NCBI RefSeq assembly: GCF_023369855.1
Contig: NZ_JAMBPP010000011.1
Span: 123,066-187,065 of the forward strand
Length of the DNA stretch: 64,000 nucleotides
Origin: Actinotalea alkalitolerans
GTDB taxonomy: Bacteria; Actinomycetota; Actinomycetes; Actinomycetales; Cellulomonadaceae
Direction of reading: 5' to 3'
Part shown: positions 16,545 to 24,546 of the stretch, piece by piece
How the letters are laid out: every line of letters starts with the position of its first letter
Numbering within the stretch: the stretch's first letter is position 1
Notes under the pieces: generated by a model
Database searches by the model: none
Told to the model about the DNA's origin: nothing
What the model saw: the letters and a program-made list of their open reading frames with translations, nothing else
Position numbers and translations under genes: made by a program

Positions 16545-16949
16545 TCAGGGCCTGGCGCAGGTACCGGGGTCCCGTAGCCGCTGTGCGAAGCCGAAGCCCG
16601 CGACGAGCAGGGCGAGCACCGCCGAGGGCACCTCGCCCGGACCGCTGCTCAGGACGGCGGCGGAGGCCGGCACGGTCAGACCAGCGACGACCGCGCACGG
16701 CGTGCAGCCGATCGACAGGTGCCGCCATGACCCGACCGCGGGGAGATAGGTCGCCAGGACCGCCGCCCCCAGCACGGCGATCAGTGCCACGAGTGCGGTC
16801 CACACGGGGGCATCGAGGGGATCCGGACCGCCGCTGACGGCGGACATCCCGAGGAAGAGCGCGGGTGCGACGGCCAGGGCGGCGACGGCACGCCGGCCCG
16901 GGCGGTGCACGGTCAGCCGCTGCGGTCGGGTGGGCAGGGTCGGCGTCAC
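16545..16949 (-). CDS. Small membrane protein with CxxC
   Basis: A 134-residue unassigned protein with four probable membrane segments (AVAALAVAPALFLGMSAV, VWTALVALIAVLGAAVLATY, TPCAVVAGLTVPASAAVL, PSAVLALLVAGFGFA). The loop between segments two and three carries HLSIGCTPC, a Cys pair at the membrane surface. It overlaps the preceding gene (16946-17341) by 4 bases and so belongs to the trxA operon, which supports a redox role, but no family name comes to mind. Confidence 0.7.
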   Translation of the reverse strand: MTPTLPTRPQRLTVHRPGRRAVAALAVAPALFLGMSAVSGGPDPLDAPVWTALVALIAVLGAAVLATYLPAVGSWRHLSIGCTPCAVVAGLTVPASAAVLSSGPGEVPSAVLALLVAGFGFAQRLRDPGTCARP

Positions 16950-17341
16950 AGGGTGTCACCGGCGGTGAGGGATGCGGCGAGCTCGTCGAGCGCATCGAGG
17001 GCACCCGCCAGGTACCTGGACCATGCGTGGCCGCGGTTCGAGGCGATGCCCTCCGTCGCACCCCACTGCTGCCGGATCTGCGCGACGACGGCGACCGGGC
17101 CGTCCTGCAGGGTGTCGGACCGGGCCCGGGTCTCCAGGGTCCGACGGACCTGGGCGAGCGCCGCGGAGACACCCTCGAGGTACTTGACGTGGTGTGCTCG
17201 GTCCGGGCGGACGGCGCACAGCGCGGTATCGGCCAGGGCGCGCGACATCTCCTCGAGGACCTCGTCCTGACGAGTCCGAAGCCGGGCGACGAGCTCGGCG
17301 TGCCCGTCGGGCGGTGCCTGGTGGTCCACGTGGTCTCGCAC
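16946..17341 (-). CDS. Small helical cytosolic protein of unknown function
   Basis: A 131-residue protein, nearly all predicted helix (LVARLRTRQDEVLEEMSRAL, VKYLEGVSAALAQVRRTLE). There is one Cys, no signal and no membrane segment. It sits between trxA (3 bases upstream) and the CxxC membrane protein (4-base overlap), so the three are one operon. A four-helix bundle is plausible. The role is unknown. Confidence 0.65.
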   Translation of the reverse strand: MRDHVDHQAPPDGHAELVARLRTRQDEVLEEMSRALADTALCAVRPDRAHHVKYLEGVSAALAQVRRTLETRARSDTLQDGPVAVVAQIRQQWGATEGIASNRGHAWSRYLAGALDALDELAASLTAGDTL

Positions 17342-17344
17342 CGG

Positions 17345-17713
17345 TCAGGAGGCCGTCGACTCGGCCGCGACCTGACGACGGACCTCGTCCATGTCGAGGC
17401 CACGCGCCTGGGCGATGAGCTCTTCGAGCGCTCTGGCCGGCAGGGCGCCGGCGTCGGCGAAGAGCAGGATCCCGTCGCGGAAGATCATCAGCGTCGGGAT
17501 CGAGGTGATGGACAACCGGGTGGCGATCCCCTGCTCAGCCTCGGTGTCGAGCTTGGCGAAGACGACGTCCGGGTGGAGCTCGGAGGTCCTCTCGAAGACC
17601 GGGGCGAACCGGCGGCACGGACCGCACCATGCCGCCCAGAAGTCCACCAGGACGATCCCCGAGGCCTCGGTGGTCAGGTCGAACGTCTCTGCGGTCAGGT
17701 TGACGGTGGCCAT
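17345..17713 (-). CDS. trxA: Thioredoxin
   Basis: Cytosolic disulfide reductant of 122 residues. VLVDFWAAWCGPCRRFAPVF carries the classical WCGPC site and SITSIPTLMIFRDG the cis-Pro strand. The protein is about 15 residues longer than E. coli TrxA owing to a C-terminal helix. It heads a three-gene operon with two small unknown proteins. A CsoR/CstR-type palindrome lies 25 bases upstream of its ATG, suggesting induction by copper, persulfide or another thiol-reactive signal rather than housekeeping use. Confidence 0.93.
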   Translation of the reverse strand: MATVNLTAETFDLTTEASGIVLVDFWAAWCGPCRRFAPVFERTSELHPDVVFAKLDTEAEQGIATRLSITSIPTLMIFRDGILLFADAGALPARALEELIAQARGLDMDEVRRQVAAESTAS

Positions 17714-17738
17714 GCGAACTCCTCGATGCCGGAACTGG

Positions 17739-17754
17739 ATACCCCAGGGGGTAT
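17739..17754. promoter_or_regulatory. CsoR/CstR-type operator upstream of trxA
   Basis: ATACCCC-AG-GGGGTAT is a perfect inverted repeat with 7-base arms. The ATACCCC..GGGGTAT pattern is the one known for CsoR and CstR repressors, which sense Cu(I) or persulfides. Its position, 25 bases before the trxA start on the minus strand, fits promoter occlusion. No csoR-like gene is in the window, so the regulator would be encoded elsewhere. Confidence 0.65.
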
Positions 17755-17816
17755 AACTCTACCGGTGAGCCGGCCATTCCCGTGCACGATTCGGCACCGG
17801 ATCGCGCCGCGGACGG

Positions 17817-17843
17817 TTGACCTTCACGGAGTCTTCAGACTTC
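17817..17843 (+). promoter_or_regulatory. Promoter-region direct repeats, probable response-regulator site
   Basis: CTTCA occurs at 17822-17826 and again at 17833-17837, an 11-base period, with a third partial copy CTTC at 17840. Direct repeats with one-helical-turn spacing are typical targets of OmpR/PhoB-type regulators, and such a regulator is encoded 460 bases downstream. TTGACC (17817-17822) may be a -35. Autoregulation is inferred. Confidence 0.4.
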
Positions 17844-17922
17844 CGCACGTAGAGCCTCCACGTGACGGCGGGACCGTGGGGTAGCCGGGTTGGACCCGGG
17901 AGCTTCGACAGAGGTGGTCACG

Positions 17923-18252
17923 ATGAAGACCGTGAAGCGAGTTCTGCTGGTCGCGATGGTGACTGCGGCGATCGGGCTCCCGGTGGGTGCGGCACTCGCA
18001 GCGACGGACGACCCGCCGGCGCCGGGTACGGGATGGTCCTGGTCCGGTCCGCCGTCGTGGGCACCCCAGGAGTGCCTGGAGGTGTTCGACTCGCCCGAGA
18101 TGGAGCAGTGGCGCGAGGAGCATCGGGCCGAGAGGCAGGAAGAGCGTGCCGAGCGGCGAGACCTGAGGCCCGAGCTCCGCGGGGAGCGCTTCGGTGACCG
18201 CGTCGGGACCGGCCACATGGGCGGACGCATGTGGGATCGTGCTGACAGCTGA
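17923..18252 (+). CDS. Small secreted charged protein linked to a two-component system
   Basis: From ATG 17923 this gives 109 residues. MKTVKRVLLVAMVTAAIGLP starts a Sec signal ending near ALA-AT (~27). The mature part begins with a Pro/Trp-rich segment (PPAPGTGWSWSGPPSW) holding the only Cys (ECLEVF). An Arg/Glu-rich helix follows (EEHRAERQEERAERRDLR), and the end is GHMGGRMW. The small, helical, charged, His/Met-tipped design recalls CpxP/Spy-like periplasmic partners of sensor kinases, but this is analogy only. It lies 48 bases before the response-regulator gene. Confidence 0.7.
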   Translation: MKTVKRVLLVAMVTAAIGLPVGAALAATDDPPAPGTGWSWSGPPSWAPQECLEVFDSPEMEQWREEHRAERQEERAERRDLRPELRGERFGDRVGTGHMGGRMWDRADS

Positions 18253-18300
18253 GGCGGACCTCTGAGACGTCCGGCCGGCGGAGCGCGGGAAGGGTCCGAC

Positions 18301-18990
18301 GTGGTGTGGCGGGTACTCGTTGTCGATGACGAGCCGGGGATCCGGCGGGTGCTGAGCGGGTACCTGATGGCCGACGGGTTCGAGGTGATCGAGGCCACGA
18401 CCGGCGAGGATGCGGTCGCGAGGGTCCGGCGACGGGCGCCCGACCTCGTGCTCCTGGACGTGATGCTCCCGGACGTCGACGGGATCGAGGTGCTCCGCCG
18501 GATCCGTACCTTCTCGGACGTGTACATCGTCCTGGTGACGGCCCGGGCCGAGGAGACCGACACTCTGGTCGGGCTCGCGGTCGGGGCCGACGACTACATC
18601 ACCAAGCCGTTCAGCCCTCGCGAGGTGGTCGCCCGCGTCAAGGCTGTGCTGCGACGCGGGAGAGGCCAGGTCGACTCTCCCGCCAGGCTCGTCTTCGACG
18701 GGTTGACGATCGACCCCGCGGCGCGGGAGGTGGCGCTCGGTGACCGGTCGGTCCGGCTGTCGGCCCTGGAGTTCGACCTGCTGGTCGCGCTGGGACGTGC
18801 ACCTGGACGGGTCTTCTCACGCCAGCAGCTGGTCGAGCAGGTCTGGGGTGGCGACTTCTACGGTGACGAACGGGTGGTGGACGTGCACATCCGCAACCTG
18901 CGCAAGCAGCTCGACGACGACGCCGCCGCGCCGGCGATCATCGGCACCGTGCGCGGTGTCGGGTACAAGTTCCTGCTGGAGCCACGATGA
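18301..18990 (+). CDS. OmpR-family response regulator
   Basis: Transcription factor of 229 residues that is activated by phosphorylation from the overlapping kinase. The receiver domain shows VVDDEPG, the phospho-acceptor Asp53 in LVLLDVMLPDVDG, and Lys in YITKPFSPREVV. The C-terminal winged helix has RLSALEFDLLVALG and VDVHIRNLRKQL. The GTG at 18301 was taken as start. The stop overlaps the kinase start by 4 bases. Confidence 0.95.
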   Translation: MVWRVLVVDDEPGIRRVLSGYLMADGFEVIEATTGEDAVARVRRRAPDLVLLDVMLPDVDGIEVLRRIRTFSDVYIVLVTARAEETDTLVGLAVGADDYITKPFSPREVVARVKAVLRRGRGQVDSPARLVFDGLTIDPAAREVALGDRSVRLSALEFDLLVALGRAPGRVFSRQQLVEQVWGGDFYGDERVVDVHIRNLRKQLDDDAAAPAIIGTVRGVGYKFLLEPR

Positions 18991-20105
18991 ACCGGCTCTC
19001 GACGAGACTCCTGGTCAGCCACGCGGCGGTCGCCGTCGTCGGCGGTCTGACGGCGTACCTCGTCGTCCTGGCGCTCGCGCCACAGCTGTACGACATGCGG
19101 GCCGGCCGGATGACGGGTCCGATGTCCCACGGTGGCGCGCTGCGGGCCGCGGCCGTCGACGCGATGAACGGCGCCGTGCTGGTCGGTGTCCTGGCCGGGA
19201 TCGTGACCGCAGCAGTGGCGGGGGCGTGGTCGGCCCGACGCATCATGCGACCGCTGGCCGACGTGAGAGCGGCGACCCACCGTCTCATCGAGGGGTCCTA
19301 CGAAGGTCAGCTCGAGCTTCCCCGGGAGCAGGAGGTCGCGGCGGTGGTCGCTGACGTCAATGCGCTCACCCGACGTCTGGCGGGCAGTGAGGAACGGCGG
19401 ACCCACCTGCTCGGCGAGGTCGCCCATGAGATGCGGACCCCGCTCACGGTGCTCGACGGCTACGTCGAAGGGTTGATCGACGGGGTGTTCGAGCCTGATG
19501 CGGCGACCATGGCCGAGCTTGCGGGTGAGCTCCGACGGCTCCGCAGGCTCTCGGACGACCTCGGTGCGCTGTCCCGGGCCGAGGAGCGCGGTGTTGAGCT
19601 GCGGCTCGCGGTGACCGATCTCGGCGAGGTCGCGGCTGGAGCTGCTGAGCGGCTGCGCCCGCAGTTCGACCACGTCGGGGTGCGGCTCGACGTCGTGCCG
19701 ACGGGCGGTCCGGCGATCGTGACCGGGGACGCCGACCGGCTCGCGCAGGTGGTGACCAACCTCGTGGGCAACGCCCTGGCTGCGACACCGAAGGGTGGGA
19801 TGGTCCGGGTGATGACCGTCGCGACGGTCGACGAGGTGGTGACCGAGGTCGCCGACACCGGTTCGGGGATCGCGACGCAGGACGTGGGGCGCGTCTTCGA
19901 GCGGTTCTACCGGATACCCTCCGACGACTCCGAGCGGACGCGGACCGGTATCGGCATCGGCCTGACCATCGCCCGCGCGATCGCCGCGGCCCATGGCGGC
20001 AGCATCGACGTCACCTCACCGGGCCGTGGTCACGGCTCGACGTTCCGGCTGCGGATCCCGGCCGGCGGCCAGCGGTCGTCCGGGGGTCACGCGGTCCGAC
20101 CGTAG
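18987..20105 (+). CDS. Sensor histidine kinase with Met/His-rich outer loop
   Basis: Membrane kinase of 372 residues that phosphorylates the preceding regulator. Two membrane segments (~11-32 and ~61-80) enclose a short outer loop with DMRAGRMTGPMSHGG, rich in Met and His, as in Cu(I)/Ag(I) sensors. A HAMP region follows, then the H-box EVAHEMRTPLT (His147), N-box NLVGNALAATP, and G-boxes (DTGSGIA, GIGIGLTI). The last 19 bases overlap the convergent arsA gene, so transcription of the two may interfere. Confidence 0.93.
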   Translation: MNRLSTRLLVSHAAVAVVGGLTAYLVVLALAPQLYDMRAGRMTGPMSHGGALRAAAVDAMNGAVLVGVLAGIVTAAVAGAWSARRIMRPLADVRAATHRLIEGSYEGQLELPREQEVAAVVADVNALTRRLAGSEERRTHLLGEVAHEMRTPLTVLDGYVEGLIDGVFEPDAATMAELAGELRRLRRLSDDLGALSRAEERGVELRLAVTDLGEVAAGAAERLRPQFDHVGVRLDVVPTGGPAIVTGDADRLAQVVTNLVGNALAATPKGGMVRVMTVATVDEVVTEVADTGSGIATQDVGRVFERFYRIPSDDSERTRTGIGIGLTIARAIAAAHGGSIDVTSPGRGHGSTFRLRIPAGGQRSSGGHAVRP

Positions 20106-21913
20106 TCCGGCACGGGCTGTCCGGTCCCGGCGGTGGCCACGGCACGAAGGGCAGCGATCCCGACGGGTTCGTGCGCGAGGAGCGGGACGATCGCACACCG
20201 GTGTGAGCTGTCGCGGAGCACCTTGGTGATCTCCGCCTGCTCGTCGTGGGCTCTGCGCAGCAGCAGCGGGTCGGTGGTCGAGGCCGCCGTCAGGGAGTTG
20301 TTGATGACCCAGGCCCACGGGCTGATGCCGGCCCGACGAAGGTCGCCGACGAGCTCCTCGGCCTCGAGCACGGGCGTGGCCTCGGCCAGCGTGACGATGA
20401 GGACCTTGGTGTGGTCGGGGTCCTGGAGTCGCATCATCGGTGTGGTGAAGGCCGCGGCCGAGGTGCCCATCTGTCGGGCGGCGTCGCGGTGGTAGGACCC
20501 GGTCGCGTCGAGCAGCAGCAGGGTGTGGCCGGTCGGTGCCGTGTCCATGACGACGAAGCGCCTGCTGCCCTGGTTGACGATCGTGGAGAAGGCCCGGAAG
20601 ACGGCGATCTCCTCGGTGCAGGGGGAGCGCAGGTCCTCTTCCAGGCTCGCCCGCCCGGCCTCGTCCAGAGCTGCGCCCTTGCGGCTCAGGACCGACTGGC
20701 GGTAGCGCTCGGTCTCGGTGGCCGGATCGATCCGGGAGACCTCGAGCCCCGGCACGGCTCCCGCGAGGGTCTGGGTCAGGTGGGCGGCGGGGTCGGTGGT
20801 GGTCAGGTGCACCGGGAGGCCGCGCTCGGCGAGGGCCACGGCGATGGCTGCGGCGATCGTCGTCTTGCCGACACCGCCCTTGCCCATGAGCATGATCAGC
20901 CCGTGGTCCTCGTGGCTGAGCTCCTCGACCAGGGCGTCCAGGGAAGCGACGCCCGCAGGCAGCGACACGTCGTCCGGCTCCTGCGGGTCGGTCGGAGCGG
21001 TGGAGCCCGGCTCGAACAGGCGAGCGAGGGCGCCCAGGCCCACCATGTTCTCGGGCTTGAGCTCCAGGACGTCACGCGGCAGCTCGGCCAGCTCGGCGGG
21101 CAGTGACGCGAGGACCGCCTGCTCGCGGTCGCGCACCGCGTTCGCCAGGGTGTCCGGGAGTCGTGGTGCAGGCATCACGGCGTTGACGACCAGGTGCTGG
21201 CGGCGAAGGCCCAGGGCGGAGAGCTCGGTGTGGGTCCGTGCCACCTCGTCGACAGCGGCACGTTGGGCGCGGGTGACCAGGACCAGGCGGGTCCGGTCGG
21301 GGTCAGCCAGGGCAGAGACGGCCGCGGCGTAGACGGTGCGCTGGCGGTCCAGGCCGGCCAGCGGGCCCAGGCACGAGGCGTCGCCCTTGCCGTCGTTCAG
21401 GAAGTCGGTCCACGAGGCCGGCAGCTGCAGCAGCCGGATGGTGTGGCCTGTCGGGGCGGTGTCGAAGATGACGTGGTCGAACCCGGCCGCGGACTCGTCA
21501 CCGGTGAGCAGGGCGGTGAACTCGTTGAACGACGCGATCTCCGTGGTGCACGCCCCGGAGAGCTGCTCCTCGATGAGCCTGACCTCTGCCGCGGGAAGGA
21601 GGCCGCGGACGGGGCCGACGATCCGCTCCCGGTAGGTCGCGGCCGCGTGGTCCGGGTCGATCTCCAGGGCGGACAGCCCGGGGACGGCCCTGACCGGTGT
21701 GACGGTCGCCCCGATCTCCAGGCCGAACACCTGGCCGACGTTCGACGCCGGGTCGGTGCTGACCAGCAGCACAGTCCGGCCGGCGCCGGCCAAGGAGATC
21801 GCTGCAGCGCAGGCGACCGACGTCTTGCCGACTCCGCCCTTGCCGGTCAGGAACAGGAAGCGCGGGGCGTCGAGCAGGAAGGTCGGCGGAGTCGTGGAGG
21901 TCTCGGTCAGCAC
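20087..21913 (-). CDS. arsA: Arsenite-activated ATPase
   Basis: Tandem-domain ATPase of 608 residues that powers arsenite or antimonite export. Both halves carry a P-loop (GKGGVGKT at 24-31 and 344-351) and a DTAPTGHT switch block. Cys122 and Cys432, each in a C-T-x-E-I context, and Cys181 match the three metalloid-binding Cys of E. coli ArsA. The GTG start at 21913 overlaps the arsD end. Usually ArsA docks on ArsB or Acr3, but neither is in the window. The C-terminus overlaps the convergent kinase gene by 19 bases. Confidence 0.95.
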   Translation of the reverse strand: MLTETSTTPPTFLLDAPRFLFLTGKGGVGKTSVACAAAISLAGAGRTVLLVSTDPASNVGQVFGLEIGATVTPVRAVPGLSALEIDPDHAAATYRERIVGPVRGLLPAAEVRLIEEQLSGACTTEIASFNEFTALLTGDESAAGFDHVIFDTAPTGHTIRLLQLPASWTDFLNDGKGDASCLGPLAGLDRQRTVYAAAVSALADPDRTRLVLVTRAQRAAVDEVARTHTELSALGLRRQHLVVNAVMPAPRLPDTLANAVRDREQAVLASLPAELAELPRDVLELKPENMVGLGALARLFEPGSTAPTDPQEPDDVSLPAGVASLDALVEELSHEDHGLIMLMGKGGVGKTTIAAAIAVALAERGLPVHLTTTDPAAHLTQTLAGAVPGLEVSRIDPATETERYRQSVLSRKGAALDEAGRASLEEDLRSPCTEEIAVFRAFSTIVNQGSRRFVVMDTAPTGHTLLLLDATGSYHRDAARQMGTSAAAFTTPMMRLQDPDHTKVLIVTLAEATPVLEAEELVGDLRRAGISPWAWVINNSLTAASTTDPLLLRRAHDEQAEITKVLRDSSHRCAIVPLLAHEPVGIAALRAVATAGTGQPVPDYGRTA

Positions 21914-22287
21914 GCGCCGCCACCCCCGCAGCAGCCGCCTGCGGCACCGGCCATCGGCAGCGTGGCCGGTGCAGGCTCGGGCGAGCGGGTCTTCGCCCAG
22001 CGTGCGAGCTCGGCTCGGCTCGGGTAGCGACCGGCCATGGCGACCGCCCCGTCGACCAGCACCAGAGGCAGCCCTTCCGATCCGGAGACCTGCAAGAAGT
22101 CCAGGACCGCAGGCTTGCCTGCGAAGGCGACCGGCTCGGTGGCGAGGTTGAACCGCGTGACATCGGCGCCCTGGCTGGTCAGCCAGTCCAGGTCTGCCGA
22201 GAAGGTGACCAGCTCTTGGGGGACGTCGGGGCCGCACACGCCGGTGCTGCAGCACAGTGCGGGCTCGAAGATCTCGATGGTGCTCAT
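21907..22287 (-). CDS. arsD: Arsenic metallochaperone ArsD
   Basis: Delivers As(III) to ArsA. The 126-residue protein has the chaperone Cys triad Cys12, Cys13 and Cys18 in ALCCSTGVCG, at the same positions as in E. coli ArsD. A C-terminal Cys cluster GGCCGGGGAC also parallels the E. coli tail. Thioredoxin-like strands (FLQVSGSEGLPLVLVDGAV) lie between. It is the first gene of arsDA and diverges from arsR over 93 bases. Confidence 0.95.
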   Translation of the reverse strand: MSTIEIFEPALCCSTGVCGPDVPQELVTFSADLDWLTSQGADVTRFNLATEPVAFAGKPAVLDFLQVSGSEGLPLVLVDGAVAMAGRYPSRAELARWAKTRSPEPAPATLPMAGAAGGCCGGGGAC

Positions 22288-22344
22288 GTGCGGGTGCCTC
22301 CACGACGGAACGGATCGATGGCTGTCGATTCAGCCTATGCCTAT

Positions 22345-22360
22345 ATCGACAAGTGTCAAT
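22345..22360. promoter_or_regulatory. ArsR operator between arsR and arsDA
   Basis: ATCGACA-AG-TGTCAAT is an inverted repeat with 7-base arms and one mismatch, of the type bound by actinobacterial ArsR proteins. It lies 57 bases before arsD and 20 bases before arsR, so one site can repress both divergent transcripts. Confidence 0.65.
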
Positions 22361-22380
22361 CCAAGGTGGATGCTGGAACC

Positions 22381-22740
22381 ATGACCTCCGTCCCGACCTT
22401 GCTCCCTGTGCTCGACGTGTCGGCCTGCAGCCCGACACTGGTCGGCGCGCCCCTGGACGTGGACCGGGCGTCCGCGCTGGCTGCGCGGTTCAAGGCGCTC
22501 GGTGATCCTGCGCGGTTGCGTCTGATCTCCCTGATCGCCGCCCACGAGTCGGGCACCGCGTGCGTGTGCGACCTGACAGAACCGCTCGGGCTCAGTCAAC
22601 CGACGGTGTCCCACCACCTCAAGGTGCTGCGGGAGGCCGGCCTGGTGACCAGCCAGAGGCGGGGGACCTGGGTGCACTACAGCGTGGTGCCGGGTGCGCT
22701 GGAGAGCCTGTCCGAGGTCCTGGGTGGTGCGATGGCATAG
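22381..22740 (+). CDS. arsR: ArsR-family arsenic repressor
   Basis: Winged-helix repressor of 119 residues from ATG 22381; upstream in-frame ATGs would run through the operator. TACVCDLTEPLGLSQPTVSHH holds the CxC As(III) site at the recognition helix, shared with the ArsR at 9506 (CVCD), and HLKVLREAGLV follows. An additional Cys lies near the N-terminus (DVSACSPTLV). It controls the divergent arsDA and itself. Confidence 0.93.
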   Translation: MTSVPTLLPVLDVSACSPTLVGAPLDVDRASALAARFKALGDPARLRLISLIAAHESGTACVCDLTEPLGLSQPTVSHHLKVLREAGLVTSQRRGTWVHYSVVPGALESLSEVLGGAMA

Positions 22741-22795
22741 GTCGGAGCGGAGGGTCCCCGTCCGGCTCGTGAGCGAACGGGCGCAGCGGTCACGG

Positions 22796-23500
22796 TCAGC
22801 GCAGGCCCACCTGTGCTGAGGCGCGACCGGCCGCGACCAGGCGGCCGCGCGCGGTGGTGGGGAACCGTTCGATCATCAGCCGCAGGGTCGCGGCATCCAC
22901 GTTGGCCCCGAAGGCCTCGGCGTGCGGCTGAAGGTTGACGGTGTCGTCGAGAGCTCCGGCGGGCACAGGGTCGAAGCCCAGGGTGTCGATGATCATGGAG
23001 GCGAGCCGGACGGCCGCCGCGTCGTCACCCGCGACGGCGATCGCCCGGCGGTCGGATGCTCCGGGCGGTCGCGGACCCTCGTCCAGGTCGTGGTATCCCA
23101 TGTGGTTGAACGCCTTGACCACCGTGGCGCGGGGGAGCGCCTGCGCCACCAGCGTGCTGGTCGCGACCGCCGGATCGGCGAGCTCGGGACGCTCACCGTC
23201 GGTCTCCCACCAGTAGTTCGTCGCGTCCACCACCGTCTTGCCGGCCAGCAGGCCCGCGGGGACGGAGGGCAGCCCGCTCAACGGGATCGCCAGGACCACG
23301 ACGTCGGCGCGATCGGCGACGTCATCAGCGGTGGTCGCCACGGCCCCGGGCGCGAGCACCTCCACGACCAGGCGGATCCTGTCCGGCTCGCCCGGTCCGG
23401 CGACCAGCACCTCGTAGCCGGCCGCGACCGCCAGGCGTGCCAGCACGGTGCCGAGCTTGCCGGCGCCGAGGATCCCGAACGTCCGGACCGCCTGCGTCAT
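22796..23500 (-). CDS. NAD(P)-binding reductase, F420-reductase-like
   Basis: A 234-residue Rossmann protein. The start MTQAVRTFGILGAGKLG places the dinucleotide-binding GAGKLGTVLAR at residues 11-21. VVDATNYWWETDG and VVKAFNHMGYHDL resemble the NADPH-F420 oxidoreductase and NAD-binding 2 group. It overlaps the LLM-class oxidoreductase gene by 4 bases, so it probably supplies reduced cofactor (F420 or flavin) to that enzyme. The choice of cofactor is inferred. Confidence 0.82.
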   Translation of the reverse strand: MTQAVRTFGILGAGKLGTVLARLAVAAGYEVLVAGPGEPDRIRLVVEVLAPGAVATTADDVADRADVVVLAIPLSGLPSVPAGLLAGKTVVDATNYWWETDGERPELADPAVATSTLVAQALPRATVVKAFNHMGYHDLDEGPRPPGASDRRAIAVAGDDAAAVRLASMIIDTLGFDPVPAGALDDTVNLQPHAEAFGANVDAATLRLMIERFPTTARGRLVAAGRASAQVGLR

Positions 23501-24546
23501 GCTGCCGCTCCGGCGTCGGAGTCGGCGATCAGGTCGCGGACCATCGGTGCGACACGTGTGCCGAACAGCTCGACCGAGCGCAGACGCGCGCCGCTGGGTT
23601 GGCGGCCCGCGGTGTAGATCAGGTCGAACCGGCTGACGTCGAGGGCCTGGACGGAACGGGCGATCTTGCGGGCGACCGTCTCGGGAGATCCGACGTAGAG
23701 GGACCCGTGCTCGACCTCGCGGTCGAACTCCACGCGCCCCAGCGGAGGCCACCCGCGCAGCGCACCGATGGTGTCGCGCATCTGCTTGTAGGTCGGGTAG
23801 TAGGTCTCCCGCGCCTGGTCGTCGGTGTCCGCGACGAAGCCGGGCGAGTGCATCCCGACCGGGCCGGTCGGTGTCTCGAGCTGCCGGGTGGCCCGCCGGT
23901 ACAGATCGACGTACGGGCGGAACCGCTCGGGCTCGCCGCCGATGATCGCGAGCATGAGGGGCATCCCGTAGCGCGCGGCGCGGACGACCGACTGGGGTGA
24001 GCCGCCGACACCCACCCAGGTGTCGAGCCCGCCGGCAGTCTTGGGGTACACGTCGGCCTGGTCGAGCGCCGGTCGGGTGGTGCCGGTCCACGTGACCGGC
24101 TCCTCGCGCAGGAGCCGGGCGAACAGGTCGATCTTCTCCTCGAAGAGCACGTCGTAGTCGCGCAGGTCGTAGCCGAACAGCGGGAACGACTCGGTGAACG
24201 ACCCGCGTCCGAGGATCACCTGCGCCCGGCCCTGCGACAGCGCGTCCACGGTGGCGAACCGTTGGAACACCCGGACGGGGTCGTCCGAGCTGAGCACCGT
24301 GACGCCTGACGCCAGGGTGATCCGTGAGGTGCGGGTCGCGATGCCCGCCAGCACGGTCTCGGGGGAGGAGACGGAGTACTCGGGGCGGTGGTGCTCGCCC
24401 AGGGCGATGACGTCGACCCCGGCCTGGTCCGCGAGGACGGCTTCCTCCAGCACCTGACGGATCGCCTCGGGATAGCTGAGCACGCGGCCGGAGTCGTCGG
24501 TCGGTACGTCGCCGAAGGTGTCCAGGCCGAGCTGCACGGTGGTCAT
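23497..24546 (-). CDS. LLM-class flavin/F420-dependent oxidoreductase
   Basis: A 349-residue TIM-barrel monooxygenase or oxidoreductase of the luciferase-like family. Conserved blocks are MTTVQLGLDTFGDVP, ALGEHHRPEYSVSSP, ITLASGVTVLSSDDPVRVFQ, GRAQVILGRGSFTESFP and TYYPTYKQMR. The substrate is unknown. It is first in a two-gene operon with a Rossmann reductase. A 51-base piece of a close relative of this gene (45 of 51 bases identical) lies near 35.4 kb. Confidence 0.9.
   Translation of the reverse strand: MTTVQLGLDTFGDVPTDDSGRVLSYPEAIRQVLEEAVLADQAGVDVIALGEHHRPEYSVSSPETVLAGIATRTSRITLASGVTVLSSDDPVRVFQRFATVDALSQGRAQVILGRGSFTESFPLFGYDLRDYDVLFEEKIDLFARLLREEPVTWTGTTRPALDQADVYPKTAGGLDTWVGVGGSPQSVVRAARYGMPLMLAIIGGEPERFRPYVDLYRRATRQLETPTGPVGMHSPGFVADTDDQARETYYPTYKQMRDTIGALRGWPPLGRVEFDREVEHGSLYVGSPETVARKIARSVQALDVSRFDLIYTAGRQPSGARLRSVELFGTRVAPMVRDLIADSDAGAAA

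Noticed and set aside
22880..24546. One 613-residue protein from a start upstream in the reductase frame
   Set aside because: The extra N-terminal part is antisense-like Arg/Pro-rich sequence in the wrong frame of the LLM gene. The Rossmann start at 23500 fits the family and overlaps the LLM stop by 4 bases.
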